NCBI GenBank assembly: GCA_947579605.1
Contig: OX388310.1
Location: 2,480,001 to 2,544,000, forward strand
Reading direction: 5' to 3'
DNA: 64,000 nt
DNA from: Athripsodes cinereus
Taxonomy: Eukaryota; Arthropoda; Insecta; Trichoptera; Leptoceridae
Part shown: one piece after another, positions 36,180-47,338 of the stretch
Position numbering within the stretch: position 1 is the first letter of the stretch
Layout of the letters: every line of letters begins with the position of its first letter
Notes under the pieces: generated by a model
What the model saw: only the letters and a program-made list of their open reading frames with translations
Database searches by the model: none
What the model was told of the DNA's origin: nothing
Position numbers and translations under genes: made by a program

Positions 36180-36285
36180 GTTTCACATGTGAGGGACACA
36201 AAATTGCACCATTTCACATGTGTGGGACACAAAATTGCACCATTTTCCATGTGTGGGACACAAAATTGCACCATTTCACATGTGA
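36180..36285 (+). repeat. Three tandem copies of a 31-bp unit
   Basis: GGGACACAAAATTGCACCAT repeats at a spacing of 31 bases (GACAC at 36195, 36226 and 36257). Each unit is separated by CACATGTG-type palindromes. It lies in non-coding DNA. Confidence 0.88.
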
Positions 36286-37429
36286 AATAGCAGGTAACAC
36301 AATAAATATTACTCCTCAAATAGCCCTTAGCACAATGTCATGTCAAGATACCTAAGCCTCAGTCTCAATCTGTTCCACAATCATATATATCGTCGGTGGA
36401 TTCACAAAACCTCCTGTGTATTTATCAGGATTTGACAGGAGATTAAAAAAAACTGTTTGGCTGGATGACATTATCAATGTCTGATTTGTTACATGAAAGG
36501 TGTTAGAAATTTTAGTGTATTGAGCTTAGATACACAATTTGACAAATTTCACAAAATAATTTTTTTAAATACACATAAATTTTCATGAATTATCCAAGAA
36601 AAAGCAACGTGTAAAAGATTCAATTTCTCTCAATTACTTTTTCCATGGATATCTAAGCATACACGATTTTTCATCGGCATATGCAGCTCGACGAGACTGA
36701 TAATTTGGTATCAATATCTCATTTTTGAAAAAATTTACACATGGGAGATTTCCTGGATTCACCAACAACATACCGTGGGGATATTTGACAGAATTGTGGA
36801 AAATGATGCAGATGAACTGATTAAACATGCTTGTATACATTCAACACATTTTTATCATCATATCTAATATACTACACATCATTCATCGCAATTTAAAAAT
36901 AAAAGTATATATTATTTACAACAAAAGAAAGGTTCATTGGTTGTTAGTTTTCAACTCAATTAATATCAGCAGGTAGATAGTAACAATTAATTTGCAGCTT
37001 TGTAATTATAATATATATTTTATGTAGCATGTATGTGTCGCCGCCTGATAGAAGAATTAGCAATTTAAACATCGGCATTCAACTAAATGGCTTAAGATGC
37101 GTGAACACAACATTTAAGAAATCAACTTGGTAATATTTAGCCTCATGGTGTTGGCGTATTTGTTTCATATATTTTCTTACATTTTCACAGCATGTTTATG
37201 AACATTATTAACTTCACTTTCATTTCAATGTGTTTACTACAAATCACATTAACTGCAGACACCATTATACAAAACAAACTAAATTTAAATGATCCTGCGG
37301 CTTTCACATAAGCCATTTCAAATAAGACTGGTTTTCGATCAGATCAAATATTAAACATTTGGTGCGTCAAAATGTGATTCAACGAAACATCCAGACATTC
37401 AATTCACTAACTGAAGCTCTCAATTCACT

Positions 37430-37566
37430 AGCCTTAGTCGGATTGCTCGTAACATCAGTAACGCTACATTATCTCCATGGTAACAACGGAAATTAATAAT
37501 GTTGCACCATTGTTACCGTGGAGATAATGTAGCGTTACTGACGGTACAAATAATCCGACTTAGCCT
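37430..37566. mobile_element. 137-bp foldback MITE
   Basis: The left arm (CTTAGTCGGATTGCTCGTAA, CATCAGTAACGCTACATTAT, CTCCATGGTAACAA) and the inverted right arm (37500-37566) match at about 85-90%, leaving a ~20-base loop. No open frame and no clear target duplication. Confidence 0.75.
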
Positions 37567-39311
37567 TTAAGTTAAATGTTTAATTCAATTATCAGAGGGA
37601 GACACAATATGTATTACATAATAAATTACATAATATAATGGTATAGGTAAGTATACAATGATAATAACAATAGTATAATACATTACTATCCCTAAACCTT
37701 ATAACCTACCCTTCATCTGCTCAGTCTATAACCCAACTCATCAATTTGTTTTTCATTTGTTAACGTACTACTATCTATTATTGACATTTTGTTTTACTCC
37801 TACGTGACTGTCAAACTGTCAAAACTTTCTTCTCTAAACATGAGTTTAATACATACATTATAAATATTTAGATTTTAATATTGCACCAACATAATTCACT
37901 CAATTCCAAGTGCCTTGTCATGAAAGTAAAGAAGAATATTGCATCAATTCATACAATTGCATAATAATTATTCAACATTCCGTATACAAGAGCAATTGTA
38001 ATCATGTTGTAAAAGATAATTTAAGATATTTTTTTTCATGAAATTTCAGTCAAATACGAAAATCGCTATCAAAATCACCTTACACTAGTTTGAATTATTT
38101 AAATTTATTTTACAGTATCAAATGAAGGAAATTAGAAGAAAAAATAAACTTTATAAATATGGAAAGAAAGACTTTATGGATTGTGAATTAGGCTCAAATA
38201 TTATTTTACAGAAACTTGAAAGAGGAGTATTTGCTGGCACATGGGATCGAGCTGTGGACCTCTAGTACATGAGGCTGAGACTACCTCCAGGCTGCCGACA
38301 ATAGCTACTTGCAATAGCAAATAACCTATGTTCCAAATTATACACAAATTTAACTACTTTTGATTGCAAAATCATGCACAACAGAAAGCACGATGACAAA
38401 TATTAATAAATTTGTAAAAATTCACATAAAATGCGTGAAAAAATTATCATTTTTCACGAAAGAAAAGAAAGTTTTAACATATGAGATTCACATACCACAT
38501 TCACATACCAATAAACATTTCAAATGGCCATTCTTTTAATAATAATTACAATACATAATAATTTAACACATATGGAATACAGAATTCATAAAATTTTGTT
38601 TAAATTCAGAACATAATTAGGAAGAAGAGAAAATATTATAAATTCATCACAAAATCCAGTTACTCCAGCAATCGCATGTTATTACAAGAAAAAAGTACAA
38701 GTCCTAGTTTCAAAAATATTTTAAAAATAGAATTGATTTAATGTTTACAAAATTTGACCAAAATTGAATAAGAAAAAAACAAAATCATGGAAAACAAATT
38801 CAAAGATACTGAATAACTATGCGTAAATATTTTTTTCAATAATTTGCAGTTGTAAACAGGAAAACTGAAAAGTAATTTAAGCATAAAATTTAGACCAAGA
38901 ATAATAATTTGAATGCTACAACACGAATTGAAATCAACAAAAATGATAGGGAGCCATTAACATAACATAATATATGTAATACATTTATTATGTGTGAAGT
39001 TGAATAATTCACGAGGTACCACAATAAAGTGTTCCATTTGTAAAACAATGAGATGCAGAAGTGTATGGACTAGCAACATATTACATTTCATTATGACCGA
39101 GTAGTAGTACCTTATTTACATATGAAACAATATTGTACACACTGGCATCAGACAATATACTCACTGCGGAGGTAATTTTATTATCTAAGATAGAGAAGGA
39201 TGGCTGATTTGAAATGTATTTATTGGTGGAATAATACAGAGTAATACAGTTTCTGTACGTGGCAGTACATCACATAACTGAGCAGACATTGTTCATGAGT
39301 CGGGTGAATTG

Positions 39312-41718
39312 TCAGTTGGCACTGGCCGGCGGTATCTCTATGGTCCTGCTCTCATTACCAAATATCAAACGAAGTCTTTTCATAGGCGGAGGTAAAGTCA
39401 CATCGCTAGACGGCGCACGTGATCTTCTGTGTTGTTTAGCTTTGTGCCTTTTCTTCCGTCTAGGTCCGTCTAATCCTTCTGTCTTTAAAACTTCATATTC
39501 TGGTGCATAACCATCTTCACTGAATCCTGACCCTGAAATGATTAGCTCATCCAGCATCGGACTCCTTTTCATGCGAAGCGTCAGCTTCAAACTCCCTTTT
39601 CTAGGAGGAGTCCTCGGACATACATCATTCCCGTTCTCCACGATTGGTACTTTATTCTCCCAGGATGAACTACTTTCACTTTTAACAGATTCATTACATT
39701 TAGGAATTTTTCTCAAACATGTCTCATCAGGTCTAAATTCCTCTACATCATTGAATTCATAAATATCCTTTCTGATATGGTGTGTATCATTCAAGACATA
39801 GTCGGGCGGTATGATGTGATCATCTAATGAAGAGCTCCTTCCAGTAGAGAGAGTTTCGCTACATATATTATTCACATCCCTAAGTGTTCCTCTTTCCTCT
39901 TTCACCTGCCTGTCTTCAGCAATGTCTGTTTCAGTTTTCACTTTTTTCTTCACCTTACATTTTTTCTTAATAATTTCAGTTTCTTTTTCTGAACTACTAC
40001 AACCATCTGGTAAATTATCATACACTATTTTATTAACTAAAGGTTCTTCTAAGTTTTTTGTAACAACACTGTCTACACACTCTTCCTCCATTTGCTCTGG
40101 GCCAGGCTCCCCTTCCTCCCCTGGAGCGGAGGTAGGTTCATGTAATATCTTATTGCTCCGTAACACTATCCCTCTGCTATCTGCCTGTGCAGGTAATGTG
40201 GCCCTGTCCAATGATTCACTGGAGGTGTGTGGGGGTGTATTTTTAGCTCGTCTCCTCTGCAGTCTATTAGTCCTCTCACTGGGTCCGTGCGTGCCCCCTG
40301 CCTCCTGCATCTCTCCCACATCCGAGAACTTACATCCCTGAGCTATTAGCAGCTCCGCATCGTACTTGGTGAGTCCTTTCTGCTTCATCTCCTTCATACT
40401 CAGGGGACTGACGATCTTGCTCTCCTTCTGTAGATGAGAGTTACATGCGTTCTCAGGCAGAGCTGCCTTGTCCAATATATTGTCTTTGGGTGTTTTATTG
40501 CACTTGGTCCTATTAATTCTGTTATCTGTTTCTCGCAGTCTATATCGTGTAGCCTGATCTTCTGTATCTGACTTTTGTACAGTGAATGCTCCAGCGTTGC
40601 GTCTCTCACAAGTCTCACACTCACAGTAACAGTTACCATCTCCAAAGAAATCTTCTCCATAGAAACAGGTGATCTCCTCTCCTACCTGTATATCCCTCAG
40701 CACCTTCACACAGGCCGTGTCCCTCCCAGTGGCTACAAACTTACAGTTAGCCCTGCAATCATGATTGATGTATGCGGCAGGTCCCAACCACAGTTGTGCA
40801 CAATTCTTCCTGCAACTGTACATAACAGAGAAATCATTCTTTCCGGCGTGCAGCAGTTGTTTCTCCTCTTCCTCTGTTAACTCTGCTATACAGCCCACTA
40901 GACACTCTATTTTCTCATTCTTGGCCCATTTCTTGGTGGCCGCTATCTTGGCACCTACCTGTCCCTCTAGAGAGTACCTGAAGCAGGGCTGTATTGCAAA
41001 ACCAGAGTCCTTATCAAACACACGAAGATATCTAAAGATCTGAAACATATTACATAATCATATTTTAAATTGTCCAAGTACGAGTACACATCAATACAAC
41101 TATTATCCTAAACACATTCATTCCCTTGTGTTCTTCTATTCACTACCACTTTTCACTACACTAATATTTATTTCCATTTTTTATGAAATAAACAGAGAAT
41201 ATAAATAACCTAACACACAGGTAGAGTTTTGGGGAAAACACAAATAAAACCTAGGTACTGTTTAATTTTTTCAGAGTAAAACAAATAATACAAAAAAATT
41301 GCACAAATTATTTTACAGAACATTATTTATTGTGCATTAATGTTTATTATGTTACTGTGTAATATAATGTTTATTAGATTTAAATTTATATAAATCTACT
41401 CACATGTTCCTTGAGTCTGCCCTGCAACTGTTTATTTTTATGCACAGATCTCGGCATCCATTCTCCATTGAATATCTTTCCATAAGATTTGTCATAATTC
41501 TGCGTTTGAATAAATTCTTCCACAATGCTCTTGAGTTCCTCTTTATTTGCCTTGAGTGGTTTGTATCTAATGTTCATTTTATGTGTTTTAAAACCCAGAT
41601 ATGGGTCCAGGACGAGTGAGGTGGCCAGGTCATCATTCTCAGAGAGCTCCCGGGGAGTCATACCCGTGGGCTGCATCTTGTAAGGGCGAATAGGACCAGA
41701 AGCTGAGCCCACAACCAT
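39312..41718 (-). CDS. Hmt4-20 (KMT5B/C-like): Histone H4K20 methyltransferase, KMT5B/C (Suv4-20) family
   Basis: Suv4-20 enzymes convert monomethyl H4K20 to the di- and trimethyl forms in chromatin. Exon 1 is 41404-41718 and exon 2 is 39312-41039, giving 680 residues; the donor ACTCAC (inverse GTGAGT) and acceptor CAG are canonical and the junction is in phase. Residues 1-105 hold the family N-terminal domain ([20 protein letters not shown]). Residues ~106-255 hold the SET domain: [36 protein letters not shown] with NHDC at 197-200, [20 protein letters not shown], and the post-SET cysteines at 242, 244, 246 and 249 (CYCECETC). All catalytic landmarks are present. Residues ~260-680 are low-complexity, charged and Ser-rich, with basic runs such as [11 protein letters not shown] and [13 protein letters not shown], probably nuclear targeting or chromatin binding. 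The protein is shorter than the Drosophila protein but longer than human KMT5C. The start is the first in-frame ATG and gives the conserved N-terminus. Plus-strand open frames across this exon are shadows. Confidence 0.93.
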
Positions 41719-43361
41719 CCTGATACACTATAACATAACACAACATAACATTACACACGTATCACACAATGCCAACACTTTAAATATCACATCATCCAGG
41801 CAATTTACAAACTCCAGTTCAAATGTAATAGACTAATTCCACTTCAAACGTCCACAGAAAAGATAAATAAATAAATAAACAATGTCTGGCACGCCATGAA
41901 CACACCACACTTAATGCCAAAATTGCAAAACAAAATGCACAACATGCACATTTTACGGGATTTAATATAAAACATCAATGTTTGATAATTAAATTGCATC
42001 TGTAAATACAGAGTTATCGTGATTTTTCATTGAATATGCGGTATGTAAAGCGATGAAAATGGCTGCCGACGGATTCGCCATTAATGCCAGACACGTCAAG
42101 TTATGTTTAAATGAATTTATTACAATTGTCCGCGATGACTATGTGGAGATATAATAATTTTATAACATAAATGGAAGAATGGTCTTACCACTATACCATC
42201 AGAGATCCATCAACCCTTTACAGAGTGTAATATACATAACTATTTCTGTAAGGCCCAACAAAGTAGATTGCAGACGCTTCACCCCTATTTCTATCATGGC
42301 GCGCTATGAGCCGCTTGTCCAGCCTTCGGTATCTTCTTATTGTTGGTATAAACCCGGCATCCATTTATTTATATCTACAACACAACCTACTATTCATATT
42401 TACAACCTATTCAGAATATTCACAAATCCATTCGTAATCAAAAAATACATGCGAACAATGTTTTCCCGTTTTCTCAGTCTAGACGAAGTCGAAATGACAA
42501 AACTTCACGATGAATTTATCATAGTTAGAAAAGTAATTTAACATTTTGGAACACGGGGAACAACTAAAACTATGTGTCTCTTTATAACAAACACGTTAAA
42601 AATTAATCAAAATAATTGAAAAACAATATATAAAGGATATAAGATGAACCATGCCATTAATACAATAGAATAACACAGATGATACAACTGTGGTCCGTGG
42701 CTTGTAACGTCAAAAAAGCATCACACGTCCATGATGCCGCCGATGTGTGTTCGATTAATTTCCTGAGATTTTCATAATGAATGCATTGTTCCAGCGGTGC
42801 ATTTTCATAATTTATTTATTTATCAGACATAAATATAGTTTTTGTGCATTTAATACGGCGACATGCTATAAATTATTGTATAACAATCATATAACCACTG
42901 TATATAATGATCATAATGTACAAAAGTAATATCAATAGCCCTGTAAGCTCAGGTCCGCATTTCTCTATTAATTATTTGCATTTTATATGTATATATTGTA
43001 GGTGTGTAACATTTTTTACTCGAGTTCAACTCGAGCTAGATAGATGCTAGATATAGTTACCAAATAATAATAATATATTATTATTAGCCGTGGGCGGAAT
43101 AATGCAAACGGCGGGCCTGGTTTTGTGTTGCCCACATTAAATTTTTAATTCAAAGGTACCTTATTTTAATTATTTTATTTAGTCTGGGTCGTCAAGAAAT
43201 AGAATGTAGGTACATGTTGTAATTTTCTTGTTTAAATGATATAAGTAGCATACCTCATCGCTGAAATGAAGATGTCTTAATGCAGGTGATAAAATGAATT
43301 TCAAAATAAAAAACGGAAATCTATGAAGCAACGTGATTTATCCCGTGGAGTGTCCGTTTTT
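41719..43361. other. KMT5 5' flank and intergenic DNA
   Basis: The first few hundred bases above 41718 should hold the KMT5 5' leader and promoter. At about 42030-42090 there is a richer block (GAAAATGGCTGCCGACGG). A 120-codon open frame at 42179-42541 has no recognisable domain and sits in promoter-like sequence. At about 43020-43060 CTCGAGTTCAACTCGAG forms a short palindrome. No gene was recognised. Confidence 0.4.
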
Positions 43362-43687
43362 TCTGCAACGAGACATACAAATTTATTCATTTTGGGTGAT
43401 CCCTTTGAATGATCCTCCAAATTGAAAAGGCGAGTAGACGTCTCATAACAATAGCGATGACGGATGAAGGCAATTAACCATCCGACATAATTTTGAAGAA
43501 AGATTATTTCACTGAGACGATCATTGTTTTCATATTATTTGTCTTATTCTTTATGAATTAGTATCGAATATTTAGAATCGTAAAAAAATTTACGTGCTGT
43601 TATATACTTTATAAATTATAAAATTTTATTAATTTGTTTGAATTTTAATAACTGTGATTTGTCATTTATTTATTTTGAAATATGTAT

Positions 43688-45547
43688 GTGTAATATGTAG
43701 CTGGTATCAGGGATCGCAACGGCAACGAATATAAGAACCTCCAAAGGACTATAAAACGAGAGATTAAAAGAGCAAAGGAAGAGTGGATGAAGAGACAGTG
43801 TGAGGAGTTGGAACAATATGATCGGATGCATGATTCATTTAATATGCATAAAAAATTAAAAGAACTGACTGGCCTCAGTAGGAAGCCTAAACCAAACTGT
43901 CTCACAGACGATTCTAATAACTTGATCTTGGAAGATTCGAAAATCTTAAAAACTTGGGAAGATTATATAAGAACACTCTTCCAAGATGCTCGAACTGACG
44001 TTGAAATATCAGAACATGGTCAAGGTGCTGCTATATTGAAATCTGAAATACTACATGCTATATCCACATCAAAACCTCGAAAAGCTTGTGGACCTGATGA
44101 AATCCCTATTGAGGTTATAGAGTTGATTAGTGAAAATAATATTGATTGTTTACTTGAACTGTTTAATAAAATATATGACACAGGGACTATCCCCCAAGAT
44201 TGGTTAAAATCTGTATTTATTACATTACCTAAAAAACAACACCCGAAAAAATGTAACGATTATCGCCTTATAAGTCTTATGAGCCATATTCTGAAAATAT
44301 TTCTTAAAATAATACATGCTAGAATAAGATTGAAATGCGAACAAGACTTGGATGATACTCAGTTTGGGTTCAGGAATGGTTTTGGTACCCGTGAAGCGCT
44401 GACAACAATAAACATATTATTGCAAAAATGTTACGACCAAAGAAAGGATATCTATGCTTGTTTTATTGACTACGAAAAAGCATTTGACAGAGTTAAACAC
44501 ACAGATTTAATTGAGATGTGGTATAGATGAAAGGGATGTGAGAATTATCAAGAACCTATACTGGGACCAAAACGCTATTATTAAACTAGAAAATGGAAAT
44601 ATCTCACAAGGTATTCCTATTCAGCGAGGAGTTCGACAGGGATGTGTTCTCTCACCAACTTTATTTAATCTGTACTCTGACTTGGTCTTTAAGGAAGCGC
44701 TAACTGACATAAATCTCGGTGTGAAGGTCAATGGAGTGGTCATCAATAATATCAGATATGCAGATGACACTGTTCTTGTTGCAGACAGTTTAAAGGACCT
44801 TCAAGAACTGCTCGATAAAATTAACGCCACTGGTGAACGTTTTGGCTTAAACATTAATGTGAGCAAAACTAAAATGATGGTTTTTAGCCGAGAAAGTCAT
44901 CCAAATGTCTATCTTGCACTAAAAGGTGTTGGTATCGAAAGGGTGAAACAGTTCAAGTACTTGGGAAGCATAATCACTGAAAAATTAGACCCTGACACTG
45001 AAATAAAATGCAGAATAGAAGCGGCACGAACAGCATTTAATAAAATGAAAAACCTTCTTTGTGACGACAATATAAACCTAAAGCTGAGACAAAGAATGGT
45101 CAAATGTTATGTATGGTCGGTCTTACTTTACGGTGTAGAGGCGTGGACTCTTAAAGTTAATATAATTAACCGCCTTGAAGCGTTTGAAATGTGGATCCAC
45201 CGTAGAATGCTAAGAATATCCTGGACCGATATGATAACAAACATTGATGTTTTACGTAGAGCCAATGTAAATAGAGAATTGTTCACCACTATTAAGCTCC
45301 GTAAAATATCATATTTTGGCCATGTAATGAGAGGTAGCAAGTACACTATACTCCAGCTCGTCATGAAGGGGAAGATCGAGGGCCGCAGAGGGGTTGGCAG
45401 AAGACAGCTCTCCTGGCTTCGAAACATTCGACAGTGGACCGGTGTCAGAACCGTGGAGGGGTTGTTTCGCGCCGCCCAGGACAGGGAAGCTTTCTCTCAA
45501 ATGGTCGTCAACGTCGGGGGGACCCGGCAAGACACATGAAGAAGAAG
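43688..45547 (+). mobile_element. 5'-truncated LINE with broken reverse-transcriptase ORF
   Basis: Reverse transcriptase of a non-LTR retrotransposon, which would copy its RNA into the target site. The frame is open from about 43700 to the TGA at 44528-44530 and continues in another frame to the TGA at 45537-45539; one small deletion or insertion near 44515-44522 separates them. Visible motifs: KPRKACGPDEIPIEVIELIS, DTGTIPQDWLKSVFITLPKK, YRLISLMSHILKI, FGFRNGFGTREAL, YACFIDYEKAFDRVKH, RGVRQGCVLSPTLFNLYSD, the catalytic IRYADD, KFxYLGSIIT-type KQFKYLGSIITE, VLLYGVEAWTL and FGHVMRG. The endonuclease is absent. The 3' end is GAAGAAGAA. AATATGTAT at 43679-43687 and 45548-45556 is a likely 9-bp target duplication. 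The RTE/jockey-like placement is not resolved. Confidence 0.85.
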
Positions 45548-45607
45548 AATATGTATATACCTACTTTTTTACGAAAATATATCAAACTACAAACACGACT
45601 GAGACTA

Positions 45608-46073
45608 AAGTAGCATTCACATTGCTTCACTTTGGATGATCATCCAGAGTGTCACGGTCAAACCTGTTCATCGAAAGTGAACACGTCTGTTCACACTTGT
45701 TCATCCTATGCTTTCATTGCCATTTCAAAACTCACGGTAATGTTGTACGTAGTTTGACGTATTTACGAAAAAAAAAAAATAAAAAAATAAAAAAAAATTA
45801 AGAATGACATTTATTAAAAATTCAAAAAAGTTATGTGATTCTCGACAGCATGATAATTTTGTACATAATTCTGAATTTCAATACAAATTCATAGATAAAA
45901 CTTGTTAATGGTCGTTTCAGTGAAAGGACCTTTCATCGAAATTATGTCGGGTAGTAATCGCTTTCATCCGTCATCGCTAGTGATCACTATTGATGAAACG
46001 CCTGTTCACACCTTTTCATTTTGGAGGATCATCCAGAGTGATCACTGAAAGTGAGCAAATATGAACGCCCCTT
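45608..46073 (-). mobile_element. M470 MITE, complete copy with TA flanks
   Basis: The element is 466 bp, begins AAGTAGCATTCACATTGCTT and ends GAACGCCCCTT. TA occurs immediately outside both ends (45606-45607 and 46074-46075), the target duplication of Tc1/mariner-type transposons. Imperfect TIRs extend ~45 bp (CACTTTNNNTGATCA, GATGATC). The orientation is opposite to that of 55742-56402. It has an A-rich interior and no transposase. Confidence 0.78.
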
Positions 46074-46189
46074 TACTTGGCAGGATGAATAATAATGTAA
46101 ATAGACGTGTTCACTTTTGATGAAAAGTTTTGACCCTGACACTCTGGATGATCATCAAAAGTGAAACAATCTGAATGCTGCTCAGGTTT

Positions 46190-46380
46190 CCGAGTATCAT
46201 GTAAATGGCAAGTATGTACTCGTAAAACATTTCATTTAACATCTTCCTTTTAGTGATGAGGTATGCCATTTATCCTGAATATCTTAAGTTAAATCGGCAT
46301 GATGAGGACAAAATATATGTTTATGACATACTGTTAGTCCGCTGATTACCCCACGTTTAGGAAATACCGTGTTAGTATGA
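46190..46380 (+). repeat. R225 interspersed repeat copy
   Basis: TTTCCGAGTATCATGTAAAT, TTTAGTGATGAGGTATGCCA, TTTATCCTGAATATCTTAAG, TAGTCCGCTGATTACCCCAC and ATACCGTGTTAGTATGA follow the R225 order. It directly abuts the end of the old M470. Confidence 0.65.
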
Positions 46381-47338
46381 ATGCAAGTGATTGAATTATA
46401 TTTTATAGATTTTATCGTGACCATCATGCCTCGTCCTGTAAACCATCTGTCTCCATGTTGAGCGATCCTCCGCCATGTGTAAGGCCCCGTGAAGTGAGCT
46501 CTGTGTGGCCTCCTTGTGGCCTGAATAGCAAATATTTAATGTAAATTTTAAATGCAATATTAGCATCATTACCACCAAGATGGATTTTTTTGTTGTTTCG
46601 TTTTTGATTCCCAAGAATAATTTGATTTGTGCGTTGTTTGGTAGTGATCATCGTGATCACGCACGTGGGGAAAATCGTGGATCTGTCACTGTCCTTGTCA
46701 TTGTTGTTTTCGCGAAGTTGGGGGGGATTTGTTCATAAAATTATTACAGAACTTGCTGATAAAATAATAATATTAATATTCTGATGTATCTGCCAAATTG
46801 TACAGCTCATACAAATTTTATCCATTATTTTATCATTGATATTGCGACTCTAAAATAAAACTTAGTGAAGTGGCATGTAAACTTATTCGATAGTGAAATG
46901 ATGAAATAAATTGAAAATGTAAATAATATTTGTTCAATACATGCGAAGACTTAAATATTTTGGAAAATATAAATAAATTAACAGGTGAAGTTTATATATT
47001 CATAGTGTTTAATTTTGTAGTTATATTCTGCATTGCATTTCTTAAGAAACTTCTAGAAGATTTTTTAAAGTATTTAAAAGGAGGAATCAACTGGAAATTA
47101 TATAATGTAATGCTGTTATTTTAAAAAATAATTTACATAAAACTTGTACTGAAATAAATCAGTTGGTGGATTAATTTTAATTTGTTGAAGTTAAATGCTT
47201 TTGATTCATATAGGTATTTAATAATTTTATCCTTGTGTACAATAAAATATAGCATATTTGTCTGTTAATTTTTGCAGGTTGTAAATAGTGTCAGGTGTTA
47301 TTAATTTGTGAAATAATTAATCATTTATATAATTGACA
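46381..47338 (+). promoter_or_regulatory. Probable ORNT1 5' flank and leader
   Basis: This is non-coding DNA before the carrier start codon. A more GC-rich block at about 46420-46510 (GTCTCCATGTTGAGCGATCC, CCCCGTGAAGTGAGCTCTGT) has no recognised identity. GTTTTCGCGAAGTTGGGGGG at about 46708 may mark the promoter. No TATA box was identified. Confidence 0.35.

Larger units (their letters stand above)
35116..39311. other. Gene-poor flank, likely including the KMT5 3' untranslated region
   Basis: Apart from the 31-bp array, the 137-bp foldback and a decayed reverse SINE-A at about 38216-38303 (GGCACATGGGATCGAGCTGT, CTACCTCCAGGCTGCCGACA), this 4.2 kb is AT-rich and non-coding. The region just below 39311 is the KMT5 3' side. 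AATAAA-type signals on the minus strand exist at several places, so the transcript end cannot be fixed. Confidence 0.45.
43362..46183 (-). mobile_element. Old M470 MITE split by a LINE and by a second M470
   Basis: Three pieces align in order to the M470 copy at 55742-56402: about 43362-43687 (GTGATCCCTTTGAATGATCC, AGCGATGACGGATGA, GAAAGATTATTTCACTGAGA); 45548-45605 (ACGAAAATATATCAAACTAC, ACGACTGAG); and 46076-46183 (GACGTGTTCACTTTTGATGA, TGACCCTGACACTCTGGATG, CAATCTGAATGCTG). Between them lie the LINE 43688-45547 and the M470 copy 45608-46073. The history reads: MITE first, later interrupted twice. It has no coding capacity of its own. Confidence 0.72.

Noticed and set aside
39922..40341. 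139-codon plus-strand open frame
   Set aside because: It lies opposite the KMT5 second exon, whose SET-domain protein is certain; the plus-strand peptide has no domain.
42179..42541. 120-codon open frame as a small gene
   Set aside because: No recognisable motif, sits in the KMT5 upstream flank, and such lengths are expected by chance at this density.
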